A model generated the notes under the pieces. That model searched no databases. It was given only the letters and a program-made list of their open reading frames with translations, and was not told the DNA's origin. From Agrobacterium tumefaciens str. B6 (GTDB lineage Bacteria; Pseudomonadota; Alphaproteobacteria; Rhizobiales; Rhizobiaceae): DNA of 64,000 nt. Of the stretch, positions 51,405-59,643 are shown in pieces. Every line of letters begins with the position of its first letter. Position 1 is the first letter of the stretch. Location of the stretch: positions 124,001 through 188,000 of the forward strand of contig NZ_LMVK01000050.1 of NCBI RefSeq assembly GCF_001541315.1, in the 5' to 3' direction. Both the position numbers and the translations under genes were made by a program.

Positions 51405-52256
51405 TTATTTGCCGGCGCAGAGATCGGCGACCTTCTTTTCGGCCGCTGCAGCGATACTCTGTTCGGAGAGGCCGTATTTGGCGAGGATTTTCTTGTAGTC
51501 CTCGGTCTTGCGGAATTCGACGAGCGCCGCGTTGAAGGCGTCACGCAACTCCTTGTCTTCCGGCCGGAAAGCAAAGCCGCCGTAATTGCGCACCGGCGCA
51601 TCCTTCACAACGGGATCGACGAAGGGCTTGACCTGCTCGACATTGGCCTGACCCTTGGCGAGTTCCGAAACCGTGAGCTCCGTGGCGGCATAGGCGTCGG
51701 CGCGGCTCTGTACGGTCGGAATGGCGTCGGCGTTGGCAGGGATGAACACGATCTGCTCTTCCTTGACGCCGACTGCGCGCAGGAAATCGACGTTGTTTGC
51801 GCCGGAAACAACGGCGACCTTCAATGAGGGGTCCTTGGCGATATCGGCGTAGGTGGTAAGCTTTTTCGGATTTCCTTTCTTCACCAGCAGGCCTTCGCCA
51901 TAGGACGAGTTCGGTTCGGTGAAGGCAACCTGCTTGCAGCGCTCGGGTGAGATGTTCTGTTCGGCGGCGGCAAAATCGAAGCGACGTGCCTTCAGGCCGG
52001 GGATCAGCGTGCCGAATGGCGTCACCGTCCAGTTGACCTCTTCGATGCCCATCGATTTCAGGACAGCATTCGCCACATCCGGGCCGATGCCGGCGGAGGT
52101 GCCGTCGGGCTGCATGTAGGAATAGGGCACTTCATTGGCCGTTGCGGCACGGATATAGCCCTGGCTCTTGACGTCTTCGACAGTCAAGGCGCTGGCCGCC
52201 GTCATGCCAATGGTGAGAGCGAGGGCGGAAAGCCCGGCAATTCTGGTCATACGCAT
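51405..52256 (-). CDS. ehuB: Ectoine/hydroxyectoine-binding periplasmic protein
   Basis: This 283-residue family-3 solute-binding protein has, as I recall, the same length as EhuB of Sinorhizobium meliloti. The signal peptide (TRIAGLSALALTIGMTAASA) is followed by LTVEDVKSQGYIRAATANEVPYSYMQPDG. GIGPDVANAVLKSMGIEEVNWTVTPFGTLIPGLKARRFDF is a typical ligand-pocket region, rich in aromatics for cation-pi binding. AGAGGAG lies ahead of ATG 52256. It belongs to the eut-ehu operon. Confidence 0.92.
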   Translation of the reverse strand: MRMTRIAGLSALALTIGMTAASALTVEDVKSQGYIRAATANEVPYSYMQPDGTSAGIGPDVANAVLKSMGIEEVNWTVTPFGTLIPGLKARRFDFAAAEQNISPERCKQVAFTEPNSSYGEGLLVKKGNPKKLTTYADIAKDPSLKVAVVSGANNVDFLRAVGVKEEQIVFIPANADAIPTVQSRADAYAATELTVSELAKGQANVEQVKPFVDPVVKDAPVRNYGGFAFRPEDKELRDAFNAALVEFRKTEDYKKILAKYGLSEQSIAAAAEKKVADLCAGK

Positions 52257-52317
52257 GTTCTTACTCCTCTGGTTGGGTTGCGTGGTCCGTTTTCGGATCT
52301 CACGATGGTTCTTCTGG

Positions 52318-53331
52318 TTAGGTATTCTCCGTGACCGTGGCGATGACGGAAAGGCAGTCTCCGGCCTTGATGAGGCCGGGAACGTGACGGGCGGCAAGCA
52401 CGCCATTGATGGAAGCGCGGTAATCAACCGGCGCAAGACCGGTTTTTCCAATGGGATAAACCAGGGCGACCGTTTCACCTGCCATAACCGCGTCTCCCAG
52501 ATCGCGGACAAAGGCGACGAGCCCGTCGTCCTCGGCAAAGGTGAAACAATCGCTGGAGGGCATGTCCAGCCAGCGGCTTGGCGTCGCCACCGGTGCGCCG
52601 GCGAGGATGCCGGCATGGCAGAGCAGATTGACAATGCCTTTGCGGGCGATGTCGATCGATTTCGCGCTCGCCGTCCCCGCGCCGCCGAGCTCGGTGGTGA
52701 CAAAGACCTTGCCCAATTCCTCAACGGTCGTGTCGAGCATGCCGACGGCGTCAATCTCCAGCATCTTCATCGAATAGGGCGCGGCAAAAGCCGCCACCGC
52801 TTCAAAACACCGGGCCTCCTGCGTTTTGTCGGATAATTCGTGAGCTGCGGCATAGGGCAGGAAATCAAGCGTCCTGCCGCCGGAATGAAAATCGAGAACG
52901 ATATCCGCAAGCGGTATCAGATGGCGGGTGACATAATCGGCAATCTTCTCCGTCACCGTGCCGTCAGGGCGGCCGGGAAAGCTGCGGTTCAGGTTTCCCC
53001 GGTCGATCGGCGAGGTGCGCGTTCCCGCGCGAAAGGCGGGATAGTTGAGTGCCGGCACGATGATGATGCGGCCGCTTACCTCTTCCGGATCGAGTTTATG
53101 GGCGAGTTCGAACAGGGCGGCCGGCCCCTCATATTCGTCGCCATGATTGGCTCCGGTCAAAAGCGCCGTCGGCCCCTCGCCATTGGCGATGACGCAGATC
53201 GGGATCATCACCGAACCCCAGGCGCTGTCATCGCGGCTGTATGGCAGGCGCAGATGACCGTGCTGCACGCCCTTCGCATCGAAATCGACGGAGGGTGTGA
53301 TGGGTGAGGGGCGTAGCGCGGTGCTCAACAT
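52318..53331 (-). CDS. eutE: N-acetyl-L-2,4-diaminobutyrate deacetylase (EutE/DoeB)
   Basis: This 337-residue zinc enzyme of the succinylglutamate desuccinylase/aspartoacylase family removes acetate from N-alpha-acetyl-diaminobutyrate, the product of ectoine ring opening. Zinc ligands His63 and Glu66 (NHGDEYEG) and His149 (LDFHSGG) are present. Glu in TTELGG is the probable base. The gene lies 4 bases after the ectoine hydrolase gene; in known systems the two proteins form a complex. Confidence 0.9.
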   Translation of the reverse strand: MLSTALRPSPITPSVDFDAKGVQHGHLRLPYSRDDSAWGSVMIPICVIANGEGPTALLTGANHGDEYEGPAALFELAHKLDPEEVSGRIIIVPALNYPAFRAGTRTSPIDRGNLNRSFPGRPDGTVTEKIADYVTRHLIPLADIVLDFHSGGRTLDFLPYAAAHELSDKTQEARCFEAVAAFAAPYSMKMLEIDAVGMLDTTVEELGKVFVTTELGGAGTASAKSIDIARKGIVNLLCHAGILAGAPVATPSRWLDMPSSDCFTFAEDDGLVAFVRDLGDAVMAGETVALVYPIGKTGLAPVDYRASINGVLAARHVPGLIKAGDCLSVIATVTENT

Positions 53332-53335
53332 CGTC

Positions 53336-54514
53336 TCAGCCTTTCACGAAGAGTTGCCGCGGCACATTGGAAAGGCATTCGACACCGGTTTCGGTGATTG
53401 CGATGCTTTCGGTGATTTCGAGTCCCATGTCCTCCAGCCAGAGGCCGGTCATGAAATGGAACGTCATGCCGGGCTTCAGCTCGGTGCGGTCGCCCGGCCG
53501 CAGGCTCATGGTGCGCTCGCCCCAATCGGGCGGATAGGAAAGGCCGATCGGATAACCGGTGCGGTTGTCCTTGATGATCCCGTATTTTTTCAGCACGGCG
53601 AAAAACGCATTGGCGATGTCTTCGCAGGTGTTGCCCGGCTTCGCTGCGGAAAGACCGGCCTCCATGCCCTCAAGCGTTGCCTTCTCCGCATCGAGAAACG
53701 CCTGCGTCGGCTTGCCGAGAAAGACGGTGCGCGATAGCGGGCAGTGGTAACGCCGGTAAGCGCCGGCGATTTCGAAGAAGGTGCCTTCTCCCAAGCGCAT
53801 CGGCTTGTCGTCCCATGTCAGATGCGGTGCGGATGCGTCTGCGCCCGAGGGAAGGAGGGGCACGATGGCGGGATAGTCTCCACCGAACTCGGCGGTGCCA
53901 CGAATGCCGGCATCGTATATTTCGGCCACGAGGTCGCATTTGCGCATGCCCGGTTCAACCACGTCGACGATACGTTTGTGCATCAGTTCGACGATCTTGC
54001 CTGCCTTGCGCATATAATCGAGTTCGGTCGGGCTTTTGACCGCGCGCTGCCAGTTTGCGAGACCGGCGGCATCCCTGAAACGGGCGTTCGGCAGATGTTT
54101 CTGCAGCGATGCGAAGGCGGCGGCCGAGAAATAATAATTGTCCATCTCGACGCCGACCGTCAGGCCGGACCATCCCCTCTCCTGGATGATCTCGGACAGC
54201 AGGTCCATCGGGTGCCGTTCTGTGGATTGAACGTAGTGGTCCGGGTAACCGATGATGTTGTCATGGGCGAGATACGCCGTGCGCCTGGCGCCATTGGCGT
54301 CCTGCTTGCGTCCGTACCAGATCGGCTCGCCATCCGGCGGCACCAGCACGCATTGATGCACGTAGAAGGACCAGCCGTCATAACCGGTCAGCCAATGCAT
54401 GTTGGACGGGTCGGTCACAATGAGAAGATCGATCCCGGCCTTGTCCATGGCATTGCGGGTTTTAGACAGGCGCGCGGCATATTCCTCGCGCGTAAAGTTC
54501 AGCGTTACGCTCAC
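53336..54514 (-). CDS. eutD: Ectoine hydrolase (EutD/DoeA)
   Basis: This 392-residue protein has the creatinase/M24 'pita-bread' fold and opens the ectoine ring to N-acetyl-diaminobutyrate. The N-terminal domain (YAARLSKTRNAMDKAGIDLLIVTDPSNMHWLTGYDGWSFYV) and the C-terminal catalytic domain (MRKAGKIVELMHKRIVDVVEPGMRKCDL; EIAGAYRRYHCPLSRTVFLG) are intact. As in other EutD/DoeA proteins, the full metal-ligand set of aminopeptidases is not conserved, fitting metal-independent hydrolysis. It overlaps eutC by 4 bases. Confidence 0.9.
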   Translation of the reverse strand: MSVTLNFTREEYAARLSKTRNAMDKAGIDLLIVTDPSNMHWLTGYDGWSFYVHQCVLVPPDGEPIWYGRKQDANGARRTAYLAHDNIIGYPDHYVQSTERHPMDLLSEIIQERGWSGLTVGVEMDNYYFSAAAFASLQKHLPNARFRDAAGLANWQRAVKSPTELDYMRKAGKIVELMHKRIVDVVEPGMRKCDLVAEIYDAGIRGTAEFGGDYPAIVPLLPSGADASAPHLTWDDKPMRLGEGTFFEIAGAYRRYHCPLSRTVFLGKPTQAFLDAEKATLEGMEAGLSAAKPGNTCEDIANAFFAVLKKYGIIKDNRTGYPIGLSYPPDWGERTMSLRPGDRTELKPGMTFHFMTGLWLEDMGLEITESIAITETGVECLSNVPRQLFVKG

Positions 54515-55524
54515 GCTGCGTCTCCCATTTTTATGGCGTTTTCGATGATTTGGCCGCTCTTGGCCTCCTTTGCGCGTGCAAAGGCGAGATTGGCGATGGC
54601 CGTGTCCTGCACCCCGGTGCCCGTGAGATCGGCAAAGGTGATGTCTTTGGTCGAAACACGACCCGGCAGCCTGCCGGCAATGACGTCCCCAAGTTCGGCG
54701 AAGTGCTGATCCGACGCGGCGCGCCCGGCGGCGATGGCGTGATGCAACTCACCGAGAATACGGGTTTGCGAGAGCCGGTCCGCGACGTATCGCGCCCTGC
54801 CGAATACGGTCGGATCGATCTCGTTCTTGTGTTCGGCGTCCGACCCCATGGCGGTCAGATGCTGACCTTCTTCCAGCCAGTCGGCAAGAAGGATCGGCTT
54901 TTCGGCCGGTGTGGTGGTCACGATGATATCGGCGCCGCGAATGGCTGTCTGCGGATCGGCCACGGCGGTCACCTCAATGCCGTATTCCCGGGCCAAATCG
55001 CCCGAAAGTCTCCCAGCCTTGTCATGGTCGCGCGCCCAGATTCGCGCAGACCGGATCGGGCGCACCAGCATCAGGGCTTCGAGTTGCAGACGGGCCTGCA
55101 TGCCGGCTCCGAAGAGGGCGACGACGGAAGCATCTTTGCGGGCGAGATGTCGTGCCGCGACTGCGCCTGCTGCTGCGGTGCGCACATCGGTGAGATAGCC
55201 ATTGTCGAGGAGAAGGGCCTGCACCAGCCCGGTTTTCGCGCTGAAGAGGATCATCAGGCCGTTCAGGCTTGGCAGACCAAGCTTCGGATTATCGAAGAAA
55301 CCGGGGCTGACCTTGATGGCGAAACCGTCAAAGCCCGGCACATAAGCCGTCTTGACATCCACCTCGCCGCGAAACTCAGGAATATCGAGGCGCAGGATCG
55401 GCGGCATGGCGACAGTCCCCGTGGCGAGAGCCGCAAAGGCCCGCTCCACGCAATCGACTGCGGAAAGATCCAGCTTGACGATGGCGCGCAGGTCTTTTTC
55501 CGTCAGGATGGTAACGTGGCTCAT
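54511..55524 (-). CDS. eutC: Ornithine cyclodeaminase-like EutC
   Basis: This 337-residue member of the ornithine cyclodeaminase/mu-crystallin family is proposed to act with EutA and EutB in turning 5-hydroxyectoine into ectoine. The NAD fold is at VVALFGAGMQARLQLEALML, and substrate residues are in VDVKTAYVPGFDGFAIKVSPGFF. ATG 55524 overlaps eutB by 4 bases and its stop overlaps eutD by 4. A longer frame to 55692 would run through eutB and is discarded. Confidence 0.9.
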   Translation of the reverse strand: MSHVTILTEKDLRAIVKLDLSAVDCVERAFAALATGTVAMPPILRLDIPEFRGEVDVKTAYVPGFDGFAIKVSPGFFDNPKLGLPSLNGLMILFSAKTGLVQALLLDNGYLTDVRTAAAGAVAARHLARKDASVVALFGAGMQARLQLEALMLVRPIRSARIWARDHDKAGRLSGDLAREYGIEVTAVADPQTAIRGADIIVTTTPAEKPILLADWLEEGQHLTAMGSDAEHKNEIDPTVFGRARYVADRLSQTRILGELHHAIAAGRAASDQHFAELGDVIAGRLPGRVSTKDITFADLTGTGVQDTAIANLAFARAKEAKSGQIIENAIKMGDAA

Positions 55525-56540
55525 GCGGCTCCCCCGTCGATGATCCTCTTGTGAACCGCCGGATCGATGTTCCCGCCCGAAACGATGATGGCGGTCGGGC
55601 CGGTGATGTCGATCTTGCCGGAGAGGATGGCTGCGAAACCAACGGCCGCCGCGCCCTCCACCGTCAACCCTTCTTTCTGTGCGGCGTGGCAAATGCCGGC
55701 CGCGATTTCGTCCTCCGAGACCAGCACGATGTCATCGAGCAGTTCGCGGCACAGCGCGAAGGTCACGCGGTTCGCCAGACCAATCCCGCCGCCAAGCGAA
55801 TCCGCCAGGGTTTCTTCTTCCTTGACAGAGATCGGTCGGCCGGCGGCGACCGACGCGTGCATGGCTGCGCCCCGCTCCATGGAGATGCCGATGACCCGGG
55901 CCTGCGGTTTCAGCGCCTTGACAGCAACGGCAATGCCGCCCGCAAGGCCTCCGCCTGAGAGAGGGATGAGTACAGCGGACAGATCGGGCATATCCTCGAT
56001 AATCTCGATGCCGATCGTCCCTTGGCCTGCCACGACGTCTGGATCATCAAAAGGCGGGATCGCAGTCAGGCCGTTGCTTGCGGTCAGGCGCTCCACTTCC
56101 TCCTGCGCGTTATCCTGGGACATGCCGATGATCCGGATATCTGCGCCGAGCGCACGGATGGCTTCGACCTTGTTCGCCGGCACGAGTGCCGACATGCAGA
56201 TCGTGGCGGGAATTTCGAGCTTGCGCGCCGCAAAAGCAACCGCGCGGCCATGATTGCCGGTGGAGGCGGTGACGAGGCCGCGTCTGCGCGCACCGTCATC
56301 AAGCGAAAGGACGGCGTTCATTGCGCCGCGCAGTTTGAAGGCGCCGATGGGCTGCAGCGTCTCCAGCTTGAGATGAACGGGGTGACCGCAGCGTTCCGAC
56401 AGATTGTCCGAGTAAACCAGCGGGGTGCGTTCCACCTGTCCTGCAAGCCGCGATGCAGCCTGCCTGATCGCGGCCAGCGAGACCGGAAGCGGATTTTTTC
56501 CAGCGGATATGGACAGGTTTTCGCTCTTCATGATTGTCAT
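55521..56540 (-). CDS. eutB: Threonine dehydratase-like EutB
   Basis: This 339-residue PLP enzyme of the serine/threonine dehydratase fold-type II has PLP lysine Lys69 in GAFKLRGA. The phosphate-binding glycine loop is PLSGGGLAGG. In ectoine clusters EutB works in hydroxyectoine conversion. It is the first gene of the eutBCDE-ehuBCDA operon here. The ATG at 56540 lacks a strong ribosome site; a second ATG is three codons in. A clear promoter lies 30 bases upstream. Confidence 0.9.
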   Translation of the reverse strand: MTIMKSENLSISAGKNPLPVSLAAIRQAASRLAGQVERTPLVYSDNLSERCGHPVHLKLETLQPIGAFKLRGAMNAVLSLDDGARRRGLVTASTGNHGRAVAFAARKLEIPATICMSALVPANKVEAIRALGADIRIIGMSQDNAQEEVERLTASNGLTAIPPFDDPDVVAGQGTIGIEIIEDMPDLSAVLIPLSGGGLAGGIAVAVKALKPQARVIGISMERGAAMHASVAAGRPISVKEEETLADSLGGGIGLANRVTFALCRELLDDIVLVSEDEIAAGICHAAQKEGLTVEGAAAVGFAAILSGKIDITGPTAIIVSGGNIDPAVHKRIIDGGAA

Positions 56541-56569
56541 GTTGAGAGCGAACTAAAATCATGTCAATT

Positions 56570-56599
56570 ATTATATTGTAATGATTCAATGATTTTCAA
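56570..56599 (-). promoter_or_regulatory. Promoter of the eut-ehu operon, with flanking inverted repeat
   Basis: On the minus strand TTGAAA (56599-56594), 18 bases and TATAAT (56575-56570) make a strong sigma-70 promoter. AAAATCAT (56555-56562) and ATGATTTT (56589-56596) form an inverted repeat around the -10 box, a possible EnuR site. Confidence 0.75.
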
Positions 56600-56608
56600 C
56601 CGGCCGCT

Positions 56609-58057
56609 TCAGCCGATTGAACCGATATCGTAGACGGGCGGCAATTGCTCGAAGGCCTGGCGCACGGTCGTCAACGCCTTGACAAGGGCGGGATGATTGA
56701 GACGGCCACCGAGGCAAATGCGGATGCCGCCGCCATGGCCCGGGCCGGCAACGAACGGTTCCGAAGGGGTGACTGCGACGTTCTGGTTTGTCAGCGAGCG
56801 CACCAGTCCATCCTCTGTCCAGCGTGTGGGAACCTTCAGCCAGGCGCAAAAGGAGAGGGGATGGGTCGAGGCGATATGGTCGCCCAATATCTCCGTCGCA
56901 ATCTTCTGCCGTGCGCGTGCTTCGGTGCGCTGCACGTCCAGCAGACGCCGCGCGGTGCCGTTTTCCACCCAGCGGGTGGCGATTTCGGCCGTCAGATAGG
57001 TTCCGCTCCAGCTCGACACACGAAGGATCGAGGCGGCGCGGATGGAGTAGGCAGGAGGCACGACGAGATAACCGACGCGCAGCCCGGTCAGCACCGTCTT
57101 GGTAAAGCTGGTGACGAAAAAGCCGAGATCGGGCAGCATTTCCGCGATGGATGGCAGATCATCCTCTATCATCGGTCGATAGACCTCGTCTTCGATGACA
57201 AAGACCCCATGCCGCTCCGCAACTGCGGCTATGGCCCGTCTGCGCTCTGCGCCTGAGACATGTCCGGTCGGATTATTGAGCGTTGGAATAAGCACGAGAG
57301 CCCTGACGCCGCCTGCTTCACAGGCAGCCTCCAGTGCGTCCGGCAGAATGCCCTCCTCGTCGGTGGGCAGGCCCTTGAGGCTGAACCCCAGGATGTTCGA
57401 CAGGCCGATAATGCCGTGATCGGTGAGGTTTTCGCAGAGAACCACGTCGTTCGAGCGGACAATGCAGCTCAAGGCAAGGAAAATACCGTGTGCTGCGCCG
57501 TTGGTGACAAGGATGCGTTCGGCCCTCGCAGTCACGCCCATCATTTCAAGCCATGTCCGTGCGGTTTCACGATGGCTGTCGAGACCCGCGACCGGCCGGC
57601 ATGGGCGCATGAAGCCTGAATTGTCACCGTCGGCCAACTCACGAAGGATGGCGCGCGAGGCGGCTTCGTGTTCCTCCAGATAAACGCCGCGGATGATGGA
57701 GAGATCAAGCACTTCGGTCGGGCTGTGATCAAGCATCATGCGGCCGGCACGATCCGTGACGCGCGCCTTGACGAACGTGCCGCGGCCGATTTCGCCGCTG
57801 AGATAACCGAGCCGCTCAGCCTCCTTGTAGGACAGGCTGACGGTCTGTACTGAAAGGCCAAGCTCGCGCGCCAGATCCCGGTGGGTCGGCATGCGATCCA
57901 TCGGCTTCAGGACGCCGGCGTCGATATCGGCAATGATGCGTTCCGTCAGCACGGAATGTTTCGTTTCGCCTTTCTGCTTGGTCAGCATCGGCCGCCACGC
58001 CACCGGCCTGGTTGATGGCGCCGGATCGGGGCTAAGCGGATTGGCTTGACGACGCAT
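56609..58057 (-). CDS. enuR: MocR-type regulator of ectoine catabolism
   Basis: This 482-residue regulator fuses a GntR winged helix (about 35-105, MPTHRDLARELGLSVQTVSLSYKEAERLG) to an aminotransferase-like domain. The PLP lysine is Lys320 in TSFTKTVLTGLRVGYL. EnuR proteins are repressors that release DNA when PLP binds an ectoine breakdown product. ATG 58057 is used; ATG 57988 would remove 23 residues. It stands directly upstream of the eut-ehu promoter in the same direction. Confidence 0.9.
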   Translation of the reverse strand: MRRQANPLSPDPAPSTRPVAWRPMLTKQKGETKHSVLTERIIADIDAGVLKPMDRMPTHRDLARELGLSVQTVSLSYKEAERLGYLSGEIGRGTFVKARVTDRAGRMMLDHSPTEVLDLSIIRGVYLEEHEAASRAILRELADGDNSGFMRPCRPVAGLDSHRETARTWLEMMGVTARAERILVTNGAAHGIFLALSCIVRSNDVVLCENLTDHGIIGLSNILGFSLKGLPTDEEGILPDALEAACEAGGVRALVLIPTLNNPTGHVSGAERRRAIAAVAERHGVFVIEDEVYRPMIEDDLPSIAEMLPDLGFFVTSFTKTVLTGLRVGYLVVPPAYSIRAASILRVSSWSGTYLTAEIATRWVENGTARRLLDVQRTEARARQKIATEILGDHIASTHPLSFCAWLKVPTRWTEDGLVRSLTNQNVAVTPSEPFVAGPGHGGGIRICLGGRLNHPALVKALTTVRQAFEQLPPVYDIGSIG

Positions 58058-58090
58058 GAAATTGTCTCGTTTTTAGAGGGGTAATTTCAT
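58056..58090. promoter_or_regulatory. Inverted repeat at the enuR start
   Basis: ATGAAATT (58056-58063) and AATTTCAT (58083-58090) are perfect 8-bp arms with a 19-base spacer. The left arm overlaps the enuR start codon, so binding there would affect enuR expression. Confidence 0.5.
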
Positions 58091-58134
58091 GACATTATGC
58101 ACGCTTCTGCAAAAAGATGAAGCCTTATGCAGAG

Positions 58135-58175
58135 GAGATGACACTTGCACCGCAAATAGGCGCAACTGTCATCTC
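58135..58175. repeat. Long interrupted hairpin between atf and enuR genes
   Basis: GAGATGACA (58135-58143) and TGTCATCTC (58167-58175) are perfect arms. After one mismatch the stem continues with TTGC/GCAA. Only TTT follows on the plus strand and no T-run on the minus strand. Operator or weak terminator cannot be told apart. Confidence 0.5.
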
Positions 58176-58226
58176 TTTGCCGTGCAGATGAGCAGCGGTA
58201 GTGCCCGTGAACGCGACGTCTGAGGG

Positions 58227-59630
58227 TCAGATTTTCTCGCCGGCCTGAACCAGATCATCCATGACGCTGCGGACGGCTGCTTCGGCTATGGCGATGATCT
58301 CGTCCACCTCTTCCCGGGTCGTGACCAGCGGCGGCGCAAAACCCAGAATGTCGCCATGTGGCATGGCCCGTGCGATGAGACCGCCGTTGCGCGCTGCCTT
58401 GGAAACGCGAGCGCCCACCGTGAGATGGGGGGCGAAACGGGCCTTCTTTTCCCGATCAGCGACGAATTCGATTGCGCCCATCAGGCCGACACCACGCACC
58501 TCTCCAACGATTGGAAGCTGCGCGAATTTCGCCTTCAGCTGCTCCTGGAAATAGCTGCCGACGGCCCGCGCATTGCCCGGCAGGTTTTCTTTTTCCACGA
58601 TGTCGAGCACGGCATTCGCCGCAGCCGCACCGATCGGGTGGCCGGAATAGGTGTAGCCATGGGAAAATGCGCCGACGCGATCCGCCCCTTCCTCCATCAC
58701 CTTGTAGACCTTCTCGCCGACAATCGCGCCTGAAAGGGGGAAGTAGGCCGAGGTCAACCCTTTGGCGACCGTGATCAGGTCTGGCTCGATCCCGTAATGT
58801 TGTGAACCGAACATGGAGCCGGTCCGGCCGAAGCCGGTGATGACCTCATCGGCAATCAGCAGGACATCGTATTTTTTGAGGACGGCCTGTATCGCCGGCC
58901 AGTAACCTTCCGGCGGCGGCGTGATGCCGCCGGTGCCGAGGACAGGTTCGGCAATGAAGGCGCCGATCGTGTCCGGGTCTTCGCGTAGAATGAGCTCTTC
59001 CAGCTCTTCGGCGCGCCGCCTGGAAAATTCGAGTTCCGTTTCGCCGGCTTCCGCGCCCCAATAGTGATGCGGAACACCGGTATGGAGGATGCCTGCGCGC
59101 GGAAGGTCCATATGGTCATGATAAAAACTCATGCCGGTCATGGAGCCCGAGACCACGCTGCAGCCGTGATATCCCCGTTCGCGGGAGATGATTTTCTTCT
59201 TCTGCGGCTTGCCGCGCAGATTGTTGTAATACCAGACGAGTTTGGCCTGGGTCTCGTTGGCATCGGAACCGGACATGCCATAAAACACCTTGCTCATCTT
59301 GCCGGGCGCCATCTTCACCAACCGGTCGGAAAGAATGGCCAGTTCGTCCGTCGTATGGGCGGCGTAGGAATGGTAATATGCAAGCCGGTAGGCCTGACGG
59401 GAAATGGCCTCGGCCACCTCGGTGCGGCCATAACCGACATTGACGCAATAAAGCCCCGCAAAGCCATCGATAAGCTGCCGGCCATGGGCGTCCTGAATGC
59501 GGATGCCCTTGCCGGTTTCAACGATGGTCGGTTCGCCGAGTTTGCCGCTGGCGAAATCCTTCAACTGCGTAAAGGGATGCAGAACCGCATTTCGATCCAT
59601 TTCCGAGATAGTCTTGATGTCGATGGTCAT
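58227..59630 (-). CDS. atf: Class III aminotransferase of ectoine degradation (Atf/DoeD)
   Basis: This 467-residue PLP enzyme is expected to convert L-2,4-diaminobutyrate to aspartate semialdehyde. PLP lysine is Lys290 (ITVAKGLTSAY), and the PLP aspartate is in IADEVITGFGRTG. The sequence also resembles omega-aminotransferases acting on beta-alanine or putrescine, so assignment depends on context. ATG 59630 has AAGGAA upstream; an earlier ATG at 59672 overlaps the dehydrogenase gene. Confidence 0.88.
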   Translation of the reverse strand: MTIDIKTISEMDRNAVLHPFTQLKDFASGKLGEPTIVETGKGIRIQDAHGRQLIDGFAGLYCVNVGYGRTEVAEAISRQAYRLAYYHSYAAHTTDELAILSDRLVKMAPGKMSKVFYGMSGSDANETQAKLVWYYNNLRGKPQKKKIISRERGYHGCSVVSGSMTGMSFYHDHMDLPRAGILHTGVPHHYWGAEAGETELEFSRRRAEELEELILREDPDTIGAFIAEPVLGTGGITPPPEGYWPAIQAVLKKYDVLLIADEVITGFGRTGSMFGSQHYGIEPDLITVAKGLTSAYFPLSGAIVGEKVYKVMEEGADRVGAFSHGYTYSGHPIGAAAANAVLDIVEKENLPGNARAVGSYFQEQLKAKFAQLPIVGEVRGVGLMGAIEFVADREKKARFAPHLTVGARVSKAARNGGLIARAMPHGDILGFAPPLVTTREEVDEIIAIAEAAVRSVMDDLVQAGEKI

Positions 59631-59643
59631 AGGCGAGTTCCTT

